Source of the DNA: Scandinavium manionii
Lineage (GTDB): Bacteria > Pseudomonadota > Gammaproteobacteria > Enterobacterales > Enterobacteriaceae
Reading direction: 5' to 3'
Assembly: GCF_024764775.1 (NCBI RefSeq)
Contig: NZ_JALIGC010000033.1
Location: forward strand, 1-64,000
DNA: 64,000 nucleotides
Positions 8,538 through 18,266 of the stretch are shown here, in pieces. Under the pieces are notes generated by a model, which ran no database searches, had not been told where the DNA came from, and was given only the letters and a program-made list of their open reading frames with translations. Both the position numbers and the translations under genes were made by a program. Each line of letters opens with the position of its first letter. The stretch's first letter is position 1.

Positions 8538-11213
8538 ATGGCTGTTACTAATGTCGCTGAACTGAACGCACTCGTCGAGCGCGTAAAAAAAGCTCAGCGT
8601 GAATATGCCAACTTCACCCAAGAACAGGTTGATAAAATTTTCCGCGCGGCCGCACTGGCTGCTGCAGATGCTCGAATCCCTCTCGCGAAACTGGCCGTTG
8701 CCGAATCTGGCATGGGTATCGTGGAAGATAAAGTGATTAAAAACCACTTTGCTTCTGAGTATATCTACAACGCCTATAAAGATGAGAAAACCTGTGGTGT
8801 CCTGTCTGAAGATGACACTTTCGGTACTATCACCATCGCTGAACCTATCGGCATCATCTGCGGTATCGTACCGACCACCAACCCAACGTCTACCGCTATC
8901 TTCAAGTCTCTTATCAGCCTGAAGACGCGTAACGCGATCATCTTCTCTCCACACCCACGTGCGAAAGACGCGACTAACAAAGCCGCTGATATCGTTCTCC
9001 AGGCTGCAATCGCAGCAGGTGCGCCGAAAGATCTGATTGGTTGGATTGATCAGCCTTCCGTAGAGCTGTCCAACGCTCTGATGCATCACCCAGACATCAA
9101 CATGATCCTCGCCACTGGTGGCCCGGGCATGGTTAAAGCAGCATACAGCTCCGGTAAACCTGCCATCGGCGTAGGTGCGGGTAACACCCCTGTTGTTGTT
9201 GATGAAACGGCTGATGTGAAACGCGTTGTGGCGTCCATCCTGATGTCTAAAACCTTCGACAACGGTGTAATCTGTGCATCTGAGCAGTCCGTTATCGTGG
9301 TTGACTCTGCGTACGCTGCAGTACGTGAGCGTTTCGCTTCCCACGGCGGCTACATGCTGCAGGGCAAAGAGCTGAAAGCCGTTCAGGACATCATCCTGAA
9401 AAATGGCGGTCTGAACGCCGCTATCGTTGGTCAGCCAGCAACCAAAATTGCTGAACTGGCAGGTTTCACCGTACCAGCAGATACCAAAATTCTGATTGGC
9501 GAAGTGACCGTTGTTGACGAATCCGAGCCGTTCGCTCACGAAAAACTGTCTCCGACTCTGGCAATGTACCGTGCCAAGAACTTCGAAGACGCCGTTGTTA
9601 AAGCGGAAAAACTGGTTGAGATGGGCGGCATCGGCCACACTTCTTGCCTGTACACCGACCAGGACAACCAGCCAGAACGCGTTAAGCACTTCGGCGACAA
9701 AATGAAGACTGCTCGTATTCTGATTAACACCCCGGCATCTCAGGGTGGTATCGGTGACCTTTACAACTTCAAACTCGCGCCTTCCCTGACTCTGGGTTGT
9801 GGTTCCTGGGGTGGTAACTCCATCTCTGAGAACGTGGGTCCTAAGCACCTGATCAACAAGAAAACCGTTGCTAAGCGAGCTGAAAACATGTTGTGGCACA
9901 AACTTCCGAAATCCATCTACTTCCGTCGTGGCTCACTGCCAATCGCGCTGGATGAAGTGATTACCGATGGTCACAAACGTGCGATGATCGTGACTGACCG
10001 TTTCCTGTTCAACAACGGCTATGCAGACCAGATCACGTCTGTTCTGAAAGCAGCTGGCGTTGAAACTGAAGTGTTCTTTGAAGTTGAAGCTGACCCAACT
10101 CTGACCGTAGTACGTAAAGGTGCAGAACTGGCGAATTCCTTCAAACCAGACGTGATTATCGCGCTGGGCGGCGGTTCCCCGATGGATGCTGCGAAAATCA
10201 TGTGGGTCATGTACGAACACCCAGAAACTCACTTCGAAGAACTGGCACTGCGCTTTATGGACATCCGTAAACGTATCTACAAGTTCCCGAAAATGGGTGT
10301 GAAAGCGAAGATGATTGCGGTCACCACCACGTCCGGTACCGGTTCTGAAGTGACCCCGTTTGCAGTGGTTACCGATGATGCAACGGGTCAGAAATATCCA
10401 CTGGCTGACTACGCGCTGACTCCGGACATGGCTATCGTTGATGCCAACCTCGTGATGGATATGCCGAAATCACTGTGTGCATTCGGTGGTCTGGATGCGG
10501 TAACCCACGCCCTGGAAGCTTATGTGTCTGTACTGGCATCTGAGTTCTCTGATGGTCAGGCTCTGCAGGCTCTGAAACTGCTGAAAGAAAACCTGCCAGC
10601 GTCTTACCACGAAGGTTCTAAGAACCCAGTTGCACGTGAACGCGTTCACAACGCAGCGACTATCGCCGGTATCGCGTTTGCTAACGCCTTCCTCGGTGTG
10701 TGTCACTCCATGGCGCATAAACTGGGTTCCCAGTTCCACATTCCTCACGGTTTGGCGAACGCCCTGCTGATCAGCAACGTTATTCGCTACAACGCGAACG
10801 ACAACCCGACCAAGCAGACTGCATTCAGCCAGTACGACCGTCCGCAGGCTCGTCGTCGTTACGCAGAAATCGCAGACCACCTGGGTCTGACCTCTTCCAG
10901 CGACCGTACTGCTGCGAAAATCGAGAAACTGCTGGCATGGCTGGACAGCATCAAAGCTGAACTGGGTATTCCTAAGTCTATCCGTGAAGCGGGTGTTCAG
11001 GAAGCTGACTTCCTGGCACACGTCGACAAACTGTCTGAAGACGCGTTTGATGACCAGTGTACCGGTGCTAACCCACGTTACCCACTGATTGCTGAACTGA
11101 AGCAAATTCTGCTGGACACCTACTACGGCCGCGAGTTTAGCGAAGGCGACGTAGCTGAGAAGAAAGCAGCTGCTCCGGCTAAAGCTGACAAAAAAGCGAA
11201 GAAAACCGCTTAA
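8538..11213 (+). CDS. adhE: Bifunctional acetaldehyde-CoA/alcohol dehydrogenase AdhE
   Basis: AdhE reduces acetyl-CoA to acetaldehyde and then to ethanol, regenerating NAD+ in fermentation; it assembles into spirosomes. The 891-residue length equals the E. coli enzyme. The N-terminal aldehyde dehydrogenase half has the catalytic cysteine in DNGVICASEQS (about residue 246). The C-terminal half is an iron alcohol dehydrogenase with GGGSPMDAAK and the histidine metal ligands in HSMAHKLG and FHIPHGLANA. The tail is rich in Ala and Lys. The start follows AGGAG by 7 nt. A bidirectional terminator follows. Confidence 0.98.
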   Translation: MAVTNVAELNALVERVKKAQREYANFTQEQVDKIFRAAALAAADARIPLAKLAVAESGMGIVEDKVIKNHFASEYIYNAYKDEKTCGVLSEDDTFGTITIAEPIGIICGIVPTTNPTSTAIFKSLISLKTRNAIIFSPHPRAKDATNKAADIVLQAAIAAGAPKDLIGWIDQPSVELSNALMHHPDINMILATGGPGMVKAAYSSGKPAIGVGAGNTPVVVDETADVKRVVASILMSKTFDNGVICASEQSVIVVDSAYAAVRERFASHGGYMLQGKELKAVQDIILKNGGLNAAIVGQPATKIAELAGFTVPADTKILIGEVTVVDESEPFAHEKLSPTLAMYRAKNFEDAVVKAEKLVEMGGIGHTSCLYTDQDNQPERVKHFGDKMKTARILINTPASQGGIGDLYNFKLAPSLTLGCGSWGGNSISENVGPKHLINKKTVAKRAENMLWHKLPKSIYFRRGSLPIALDEVITDGHKRAMIVTDRFLFNNGYADQITSVLKAAGVETEVFFEVEADPTLTVVRKGAELANSFKPDVIIALGGGSPMDAAKIMWVMYEHPETHFEELALRFMDIRKRIYKFPKMGVKAKMIAVTTTSGTGSEVTPFAVVTDDATGQKYPLADYALTPDMAIVDANLVMDMPKSLCAFGGLDAVTHALEAYVSVLASEFSDGQALQALKLLKENLPASYHEGSKNPVARERVHNAATIAGIAFANAFLGVCHSMAHKLGSQFHIPHGLANALLISNVIRYNANDNPTKQTAFSQYDRPQARRRYAEIADHLGLTSSSDRTAAKIEKLLAWLDSIKAELGIPKSIREAGVQEADFLAHVDKLSEDAFDDQCTGANPRYPLIAELKQILLDTYYGREFSEGDVAEKKAAAPAKADKKAKKTA

Positions 11214-11227
11214 TTTGAAAGCCTAAT

Positions 11228-11255
11228 AAAAACCCGCCAGATGGCGGGTTTTTTT
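11228..11255. terminator. Bidirectional terminator between adhE and tdk
   Basis: The stem CCCGCC/GGCGGG with a short loop is flanked by A5 on one side and T7 on the other. It can end both adhE (plus) and tdk (minus); the tdk stop overlaps it. Confidence 0.9.
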
Positions 11256-11913
11256 ATGTCTGTTGCGCGCTAAAGCGTGGTGAGATTACTCTTTCCACCT
11301 TCCCTCGCACTCGCTGCTGAATAGCGCTCAGAGAGCCTTCCAGAAGCGCTTCTTTGTAATGTTTACGACACACGGAGACATAACGCTCATTCCCGCCGAT
11401 AACCACCTGTTCCCCTTCGTTATACGGACGCCCTTCCTGATCCAGTCGCAGTACCATACTCGCCTTACGACCACAGAAGCAGATGGTTTTTAATTCCACC
11501 AGTTTATCGGACCAGCACAGCAGATATTGGCTGCCAATAAACAGCTCGCCGCGAAAATCTGTACGCAGGCCGTAGCACAGCACCGGGATATCCAGCTCAT
11601 CCACAACCTCTGACAGCGCGTAGACCTGCTCGCGAGTCAGGAACTGGCTCTCATCCACCAGCACACAGTGAATCGGCTCCTGCGCGTGCTCAGCTGCGAT
11701 ATCGTCGTACAGCGATGTCTGTTGGTTGTAGAGCTTTGCCGGTGAGGACAATCCGATGCGGGAACTGACTTTTCCTGCACCGAATCTGTCGTCAATTTCT
11801 GCGGTATAAACCAGCGTTCGCATTCCGCGTTCCTGGTAATTATAGGAGGATTGTAACAAAGCCGTAGACTTCCCTGCATTCATTGCAGAGTAGTAAAAAT
11901 AAAGTTGTGCCAT
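11254..11913 (-). CDS. tdk: Thymidine kinase
   Basis: This enzyme phosphorylates thymidine to dTMP with ATP in the salvage pathway. The P-loop is in YYSAMNAGKSTALLQ at the N-terminus, and VLVDESQFL carries the Walker B-like acid. Four cysteines for the structural zinc are in CFCGRKA and the later C residues. I chose the ATG at 11913 (MAQLYFYYSAMN) because it matches E. coli and has GAGG upstream; a longer frame begins at 11934. The C-terminus is about a dozen residues longer than the E. coli form as I remember it. Confidence 0.96.
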   Translation of the reverse strand: MAQLYFYYSAMNAGKSTALLQSSYNYQERGMRTLVYTAEIDDRFGAGKVSSRIGLSSPAKLYNQQTSLYDDIAAEHAQEPIHCVLVDESQFLTREQVYALSEVVDELDIPVLCYGLRTDFRGELFIGSQYLLCWSDKLVELKTICFCGRKASMVLRLDQEGRPYNEGEQVVIGGNERYVSVCRKHYKEALLEGSLSAIQQRVRGKVERVISPRFSAQQT

Positions 11914-12468
11914 TCGCAGCATCACCTCAATCATCGTGATTTAACGGCACGAATTGTACCATATCCCCTGCAAATTTCAGCGTTCACGCAGCGCATAATC
12001 CATTGCTACTTCACGTAAAATATTAAGTTCTTCTTATCTATAATAACAATCAGAAACAGCCAGCTATTCACATGACGCCTTAAGATTATCCCGAGTTATC
12101 AGCCAGCTAATCCCTTACCTGGCGGCCCAGGGCTTTCGTGACGTTATGATTCAGATTCTATTGGTTCCTGGAAATTCTCCCTTGGTCCCCGAGTAATACG
12201 AAAGGCTGATATTAGCGTTCATCTTATATATGCCGCGCTGCAACAGAGAAAAAGGCATACTTTGTAAGGGTGTTCTTATGATTGGTGCCAGGCAATAAGC
12301 ACTCATGATGTGAACTGCCGCGTAAAATTTAACTTTATCTAATTATTAATCGCGATAAATAACACGTTATTTTGACTTCCTTACAAACCACCCTATTGCA
12401 CATCTGAAATTAACGCTCTATTATTACCTCAACAAACCACCCCACAATATAAGTTTGAGAATACGACA
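11914..12468. promoter_or_regulatory. AT-rich tdk-hns intergenic region with hns promoter
   Basis: These 555 bp contain no supported gene. A likely hns promoter is TTGACT (12372-12377) and TATTGC (12394-12399) with 16-bp spacing. An 11-bp direct repeat ACAAACCACCC occurs at 12383-12393 and 12432-12442, inside and below the promoter. The block just before the hns ATG closely resembles the E. coli hns leader. The AT-rich tracts fit autoregulation by H-NS itself. Confidence 0.5.
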
Positions 12469-12879
12469 ATGAGCGAAGCACTTAAAATTTTGAACAACAT
12501 CCGTACTCTTCGTGCGCAGGCAAGAGAATGCACTCTCGAAACTCTCGAAGAAATGCTGGAAAAATTAGAAGTTGTTGTGAACGAACGTCGCGAAGAAGAT
12601 AATGCGGCCGCTGCTGAAGTTGAAGAGCGTACTCGTAAACTGCAACAATACCGTGAAATGCTGATTGCTGATGGCATTGACCCAAATGAACTGCTGAACA
12701 GCATTGCTGCAGCAAGCAAATCTGGTGCTAAAGCTAAACGTGCAGCTCGCCCGGCTAAATATAGCTACGTTGATGAAAACGGCGAAACTAAAACCTGGAC
12801 CGGCCAGGGTCGTACCCCGGCAATCATCAAAAAAGCAATGGATGAGCAAGGTAAATCTCTGGACGACTTCCTGATTTAA
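12469..12879 (+). CDS. hns: Nucleoid-associated protein H-NS
   Basis: H-NS binds curved AT-rich DNA, silences foreign genes and shapes the nucleoid. The 136-residue protein has the N-terminal coiled-coil oligomerisation region (about 1-80), a linker rich in Ala, Lys and Ser, and the DNA-binding domain with the motif TWTGQGRTP near residue 110. The C-terminus ends at DDFLI and lacks the final two residues of the E. coli protein. No strong Shine-Dalgarno is visible, as in E. coli. Confidence 0.98.
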   Translation: MSEALKILNNIRTLRAQARECTLETLEEMLEKLEVVVNERREEDNAAAAEVEERTRKLQQYREMLIADGIDPNELLNSIAAASKSGAKAKRAARPAKYSYVDENGETKTWTGQGRTPAIIKKAMDEQGKSLDDFLI

Positions 12880-12896
12880 TCTTTCTTGTTTGTTTG

Positions 12897-12922
12897 AAAA
12901 TCCCGCTCTGCGGGATTTTTTT
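12897..12922 (+). terminator. Rho-independent terminator of hns
   Basis: ATCCCGC and GCGGGAT pair around a 3-nt loop, followed by eight T residues, about 20 nt after the hns stop. Confidence 0.9.
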
Positions 12923-12989
12923 TATCCTGAAATCGCCTCAGGCATTCTCAATAGTGCCTGGTTTTAACACAATCCCGATGACAGGTAAT

Positions 12990-13019
12990 AAAAAACCGGG
13001 GTCTTTTCAGAACCCCGGT
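12990..13019 (-). terminator. Rho-independent terminator of galU
   Basis: On the minus strand ACCGGGGT pairs with ACCCCGGT around a short loop and is followed by TTTTTT. It follows the galU stop at 13040. Confidence 0.9.
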
Positions 13020-13039
13020 CGGTACAGCAGGTGAGCAAA

Positions 13040-13948
13040 TTACTTGCCAGCTTCCACTGTTTCTTCCAGCCAGGCTTTAAAATCCGCGCCCAGTGAATTG
13101 TGGCGAATGCCATATTCAACAAACGCACGCATATAACCCAGTTTATTACCGCAGTCGTGGCTTTTGCCTTTCATATGATAGGCTTCAACGGTTTCTTTTT
13201 CGATCAGCATGTCGATTGCATCGGTCAGCTGGATCTCGTCACCGGCACCTGGAGGCGTCTTCGCCAGCAGCGGCCAAATCTCTGCGCTCAGCACATAGCG
13301 GCCTACAACGGCGAGGTTAGACGGTGCCACGTCGGCTTTAGGTTTCTCAACCACACCTACCATTGGCACGCTATCACCTGGATTCAGGGCTTCGCCTTTG
13401 CAATCCACAACACCGTATGCGGTTACGTCTTCAACCGGTTCAACCATGATCTGGCTGGCACCTGTTTCATCAAAACGCTTAATCATATCGGCGAGGTTGT
13501 CACGGGACAGATCGGATTCATATTCATCCAGAATCACGTCTGGCAGAATAACCGCGACAGGCTCATCACCAACAACCGGATGCGCACACAGAACTGCGTG
13601 ACCCAGACCTTTTGCCAGACCCTGACGGACCTGCATAATGGTCACGTGTGGCGGACAAATAGACTGCACTTCTTCCAGCAGCTGGCGCTTAACGCGTTTT
13701 TCCAGCATGGCTTCGAGTTCAAAACTGGTATCGAAATGGTTTTCGATAGAGTTTTTAGAAGAATGCGTAACCAGAACAATTTCAGTAATGCCTGCAGCAA
13801 TACATTCATTGACTACATACTGAATTAATGGCTTGTCGACCAGCGGCAGCATTTCCTTAGGAATCGCTTTAGTGGCGGGCAACATCCTGGTACCCAATCC
13901 CGCTACCGGGATTACGGCCTTAGTGACTTTCGAATTTAATGCAGCCAT
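13040..13948 (-). CDS. galU: UTP-glucose-1-phosphate uridylyltransferase GalU
   Basis: GalU makes UDP-glucose from UTP and glucose-1-phosphate for LPS core, trehalose, osmoregulated glucans and galactose use. The 302-residue protein has the nucleotide-binding motif GLGTRMLPATKAIPKEMLP near the N-terminus and the conserved VEKP and GAGDEIQLTDA segments. It is nearly identical to E. coli GalU except at the extreme C-terminus. It stands convergent with hns and upstream-adjacent to rssB as in E. coli. Confidence 0.97.
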   Translation of the reverse strand: MAALNSKVTKAVIPVAGLGTRMLPATKAIPKEMLPLVDKPLIQYVVNECIAAGITEIVLVTHSSKNSIENHFDTSFELEAMLEKRVKRQLLEEVQSICPPHVTIMQVRQGLAKGLGHAVLCAHPVVGDEPVAVILPDVILDEYESDLSRDNLADMIKRFDETGASQIMVEPVEDVTAYGVVDCKGEALNPGDSVPMVGVVEKPKADVAPSNLAVVGRYVLSAEIWPLLAKTPPGAGDEIQLTDAIDMLIEKETVEAYHMKGKSHDCGNKLGYMRAFVEYGIRHNSLGADFKAWLEETVEAGK

Positions 13949-14146
13949 TGAAATCTCCTGAACTGTTCAACTTTTGAACGTGCTCGTTAATTAATAACGC
14001 GTTGAGTATATCAGTACCGATTGCTCAATCTGGTCTGAAAAGGACACGTTAACCTTGAATTAGGATTTTTACGTATAAATCCTGCTGATAGTACCACTAC
14101 CGTCTGAAAGCGGAGACAGCAATATCCCGAGATTCAGACTAATTGT

Positions 14147-15160
14147 TCATTCCGCAGACAACATCAGGCGCAGGCGCCCCCCTGCTCCCCAAATTTGGCA
14201 CTGCCAGGATTCGCAGCGCTGGCTGATTTGATTTAAATAAGTATTACCTAATGTGCCCAACGGAACCCCATTGCTGATCTGTATTTGGTGCTCACCGGTG
14301 TTAAGCGATCCGTTGAGTCCGGCAGAAACGAGGATCAGATTTTTAATTCCACTGTGGTAATACCCAACCAGTAACGGGAATTGTCCTGGCAAATTGGCCT
14401 GATGTAGCAATTGATTGACCTGTTTTAGCAAACTGCCTAATTCAGGCAGACGCTGCCCTTCGTGCGAAAGTTGTTCTTGTAACAAACCGTTAAATAAAGC
14501 ACGCAGCAAAAGTGCGGCCAAAACGCCATTATCACCCGCTCGCGTAACGTCGAGACAATAAAACGCCAGATCTTTATCTGAGAGTGGTGCAATATCGAGC
14601 ACCAGACCGTGATTATCGGCTGACACCAGCTGACGATAATTTATTCGGCAGTGAGATATAACCTGTTGCACTGGCGGTTGAAGTTCCTGAAGTAATTTCG
14701 CCGCAGCGGATGGATTCATCACCAGCGCATCCCAGTCCTCGAATAAACGCTCTTCTTCCTCAACGCGGGAATTGAACATATTGGGATAAAGGCAGGCGAA
14801 CACCGTTTCACGCAGGCGGTTTAGATCTTTGACCGGTTTGAGCAGTACATCCTGCACGCCGAGACGCAGCGCTTTAGCGATGTCTGCCATATTTTCAGTT
14901 GCGGAAATGACCAGAATCGGAAGCTGATGACCGTTGTTACGTAAGAACTCGACCAACTTAAGGCCGTTCATTCTCGGCATCGCAATATCGCAAATCATCA
15001 GATCAGGGTTGAGCCTGGCCATTTTTTCGAGAGCATCCACACCGTCTTCAGCCAGGGCCGTATCTGCACCCAGCGATGAAAGCCACGAATCTAACAGTGA
15101 GCGGAAAACGGGTTCGTCCTCGACGATAAGAATCTGTTTTCCCGCCAATGGCTGCGTCAT
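14147..15160 (-). CDS. rssB: Response regulator RssB, sigma-S proteolysis adaptor
   Basis: RssB delivers the stationary-phase sigma factor RpoS to the ClpXP protease. The 337-residue protein has an N-terminal receiver domain with the phosphorylation site D58 in LMICDIAMP, acidic residues E14 and D15, and K108 near VLLKP. The C-terminal half is a degenerate PP2C-like domain, as in E. coli RssB. It follows rssA by 89 nt on the same strand. Confidence 0.96.
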   Translation of the reverse strand: MTQPLAGKQILIVEDEPVFRSLLDSWLSSLGADTALAEDGVDALEKMARLNPDLMICDIAMPRMNGLKLVEFLRNNGHQLPILVISATENMADIAKALRLGVQDVLLKPVKDLNRLRETVFACLYPNMFNSRVEEEERLFEDWDALVMNPSAAAKLLQELQPPVQQVISHCRINYRQLVSADNHGLVLDIAPLSDKDLAFYCLDVTRAGDNGVLAALLLRALFNGLLQEQLSHEGQRLPELGSLLKQVNQLLHQANLPGQFPLLVGYYHSGIKNLILVSAGLNGSLNTGEHQIQISNGVPLGTLGNTYLNQISQRCESWQCQIWGAGGRLRLMLSAE

Positions 15161-15249
15161 GATATCTCCCCTGGCAGACGATAAGTAAATAGTGGCACGC
15201 TATTCGTGCTATCGCCTGTCAGATTTTGCTGAAGTAATCGAAAAATACC

Positions 15250-16161
15250 CTAACCCATGCTGCGGACTAACGGTAAAAGCTCGTCCATCTTTTTCTCAAC
15301 CGACAATTGACCTGCGGCGATGGCCGCGGGCGCTCGGTGGAAATCAAGCGTAGATATCTGTGGGCAAAAAGGTTGCAACAGGATGTCCGGCGGATCGCCT
15401 GCCATACGGTTGCGCTTTAATCGGTTTTCCAGCACCTGAATAGAGGTCGTCATGATCTCCATGGCCGTGGGTGTGATCGCCGTCCGGCGTGATGTCATGC
15501 GTCCTAACCTTGCGCGAAAACGTTCGTGCCAGGTGAGCGATTCATCATTATCTAAAGACTGTGGATCGGGCTGAAGGTTCACCGACAGCAGATCCTGTTG
15601 CATTAAATGCGCATCGTGCTGTAAATCGACAGCAATCACGATGTCTGCACCCAACGCACGAGTGAGCGAAACCGGGACAGGGTTCACCACTGCGCCATCG
15701 ACCAACCAGTAACCGTTATGCATCACGGGGGACATCAGCCCGGGGATACTGCACGAAGCGCGGACGGCCATATGAAGGTCACCTTCGGTAAACCAGATTT
15801 CACGCCCAGTGCTGAGGTTGGTGGCGACGGTCGCAAAACGACGTTCGCAGGATTCGATAGTATCGACAGGGAGAAGCTGGCGGAAATGACTGAATACGCG
15901 TTCGCCGCGCAGCAGACCGCCGCGCCGCCAGGAGAGATCCATCAGACGTAAAACGTCCCATGAACTGAAAGAGCAAACCCACTTTTCCAGAACCGGAAGA
16001 CGATCGCAGGCAAAGGCCGCCCCCACCAGCGAACCGATGGAACACCCTGCAACGATATCAATCTCAATGCCCATTTTCTGCAGCGCTTTAATGACGCCGA
16101 TGTGTGACCATCCTCGCGCCGCGCCCGAACCCAGGGCTAATCCTACTTTAAGCTTTCTCAT
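15250..16161 (-). CDS. rssA: Patatin-like phospholipase family protein RssA
   Basis: This 303-residue protein is a patatin-like hydrolase. It shows the oxyanion loop GSGAARGWSHIG, the nucleophile elbow GCSIG (Ser about residue 42) and the catalytic DGA motif in YWLVDGAVVNP. The substrate is unknown. It is co-directional with rssB, with which it forms an operon in E. coli, and divergent from ychJ. Confidence 0.94.
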   Translation of the reverse strand: MRKLKVGLALGSGAARGWSHIGVIKALQKMGIEIDIVAGCSIGSLVGAAFACDRLPVLEKWVCSFSSWDVLRLMDLSWRRGGLLRGERVFSHFRQLLPVDTIESCERRFATVATNLSTGREIWFTEGDLHMAVRASCSIPGLMSPVMHNGYWLVDGAVVNPVPVSLTRALGADIVIAVDLQHDAHLMQQDLLSVNLQPDPQSLDNDESLTWHERFRARLGRMTSRRTAITPTAMEIMTTSIQVLENRLKRNRMAGDPPDILLQPFCPQISTLDFHRAPAAIAAGQLSVEKKMDELLPLVRSMG

Positions 16162-16274
16162 TCCTGACTGTACTGAACCCTATTCCCAACGTAGCAACAT
16201 TGCCACTGCTCGGTTAACATATTTGCCGCCGGCGCATCTGCGCTTTTCTTTATTGACTCAACGGGAAGGCATTT

Positions 16275-16733
16275 ATGCATTCACTTTGCCCCTGCGGCAG
16301 CGCTCTGGAGTATAGCCTATGTTGCCAGCGATATCTGTCAGGCAGCGAGCTTGCGCTAACGCCGTCACAGCTTATGCGTTCGCGCTATAGCGCCTTTGTG
16401 ATGAAGGACGCAGATTATCTGGTGAAAACCTGGCATCCGTCCTGTGAACCAGACGCATTCCGTACTGACCTCGAAAAGAGTTTCGCTGGAACGGAATGGC
16501 TCGGCCTGACACTTTTTGCCGCCGATAACGGGAAACACGCCGACGAAAGCTTTGTCAGCTTTGTTGCCCGCTTTCGTGAAGATAGCAAGACGAGTGCCCT
16601 GATTGAGCGTTCAAGATTCTTAAAAGAAAATGGACAATGGTATTATATTGATGGTACACGTCCGTTAATCGGCCGCAACGATCCATGCCCATGCGGATCG
16701 GGTAAAAAATTTAAAAAGTGCTGCGGCCAATAA
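16275..16733 (+). CDS. ychJ: UPF0225 family protein YchJ with two SEC-C motifs
   Basis: This 152-residue protein has a zinc-binding SEC-C type motif at each end: CPCGSALEYSLCC at residues 5-17 and CPCGSGKKFKKCC at the C-terminus. The middle is the NTF2-like YchJ domain. Its function is not established. It is divergent from rssA and lies just upstream of purU, as in E. coli. Confidence 0.93.
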   Translation: MHSLCPCGSALEYSLCCQRYLSGSELALTPSQLMRSRYSAFVMKDADYLVKTWHPSCEPDAFRTDLEKSFAGTEWLGLTLFAADNGKHADESFVSFVARFREDSKTSALIERSRFLKENGQWYYIDGTRPLIGRNDPCPCGSGKKFKKCCGQ

Positions 16734-16780
16734 GACCGCCACACAGAAACAGCAAACACCTCAACAGGATTTCCCCCGCA

Positions 16781-17623
<843 letters not shown>

Positions 17624-17700
17624 GGTGGGCGACCGTTGCAGGGCTTTTAAACGTTATGGGTAAAAAGCACGCAAACGGTTCATTTTCCTGAAAGGAAGTC

Positions 17701-17737
17701 TTTACAGCGGCGCGTCATTTGATATGATGCGCCCCGC
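17701..17737 (+). promoter_or_regulatory. tyrT-type stable RNA promoter
   Basis: TTTACA (17701-17706) and TATGAT (17723-17728) are spaced by 16 bp and followed by the GC-rich discriminator GCGCCCCGC. This is essentially the E. coli tyrT promoter, the textbook stringently controlled promoter. Fis sites would be expected in 17624-17700, but I could not assign them. Confidence 0.92.
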
Positions 17738-17775
17738 TTCCCAAAAGGGAGCAGGCTAGTAAAAGCATTACCCCT

Positions 17776-17860
17776 GGCGGGGTTCCCGAGCGGCCAAAGG
17801 GAGCAGACTGTAAATCTGTCGTCATCGACTTCGAAGGTTCGAATCCTTCCCCCGCCACCA
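17776..17860 (+). tRNA. tyrT: tRNA-Tyr (GTA), first copy
   Basis: This 85-nt class II tRNA has the acceptor GGCGGGG pairing with the CCCCGCC before ACCA, the anticodon GTA at 17810-17812, a long variable arm and the T loop TTCGAAT. CCA is encoded. It closely matches E. coli tRNA-Tyr. Confidence 0.98.
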
Positions 17861-17897
17861 CAAATTCCGGTCAGTACCAGCATCACATCATACCCCT

Positions 17898-17982
17898 GGC
17901 GGGGTTCCCGAGCGGCCAAAGGGAGCAGACTGTAAATCTGTCGTCATCGACTTCGAAGGTTCGAATCCTTCCCCCGCCACCA
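17898..17982 (+). tRNA. tyrV: tRNA-Tyr (GTA), second copy
   Basis: The 85 nt are identical to the first copy, 37 nt downstream, so the pair is transcribed together from the promoter at 17701. CCA is encoded. The last 17 nt are also the start of the downstream repeat unit. Confidence 0.98.
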
Positions 17983-18233
17983 TCACCTCATTTTGCACCA
18001 CCATCCCAAATACCTTAGATGCCGCATTGTTTTCCGTATGGGGAAGGATAAGAAGCTTCGACCAAGGTTCGATTCGAGCGAAGCGAGAAAGCGTTGCCGC
18101 AGGCAACGACCCGAAGGGCGAGACGCGTTGGCGTCGAGTCATCCTTCCCCCGCCACCATCACCTCATTTTGCACCGCCATCCCAAATACCTTAGATGCCA
18201 CATTGTTTTCCATATGGGGAAGGATGAGAAGCT
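17966..18233 (+). repeat. Two rtT-type 92-bp repeats that begin with the tRNA-Tyr 3' end
   Basis: Copies at 17966-18057 and 18142-18233 differ at only a few bases and have a period of 176 bp. Each begins with the last 17 nt of tRNA-Tyr and ends near GGGGAAGGAT followed by AGAAGCT or GAGAAGCT. GGGGAAGGAT is exactly complementary to the ATCCTTCCCC of the tRNA 3' arm, so each unit can fold on itself. Confidence 0.85.
17983..18158 (+). ncRNA. rtT-like RNA downstream of the tRNA-Tyr pair
   Basis: The segment runs from the end of the second tRNA to the next copy of the tRNA 3' end (CCGCCACCA, ending at 18158). In E. coli the tyrT operon is followed by tandem repeats of about 178 bp, and tRNA processing releases the 171-nt rtT RNA; the 176-bp period here fits. 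It contains a perfect 7-bp hairpin CGTTGCC-GCA-GGCAACG. The function of rtT RNA is unclear, with a suggested link to the stringent response. Confidence 0.65.
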
Positions 18234-18266
18234 GCACGCCCCTCATTTTCGCCAGTTTTTGATCAC

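Noticed and set aside
8520..9899. A 459-codon open frame on the minus strand opposite adhE
   Set aside because: It lies fully within the real adhE coding region, has no recognisable domain and no ribosome site. Highly expressed, codon-biased genes often leave the opposite strand open.
17680..18142. Minus-strand frames over the tRNA-Tyr genes containing GGGGRIRTFEVDD and AGEGFEPSKS
   Set aside because: These peptides are known artefacts of translating tRNA genes backwards.
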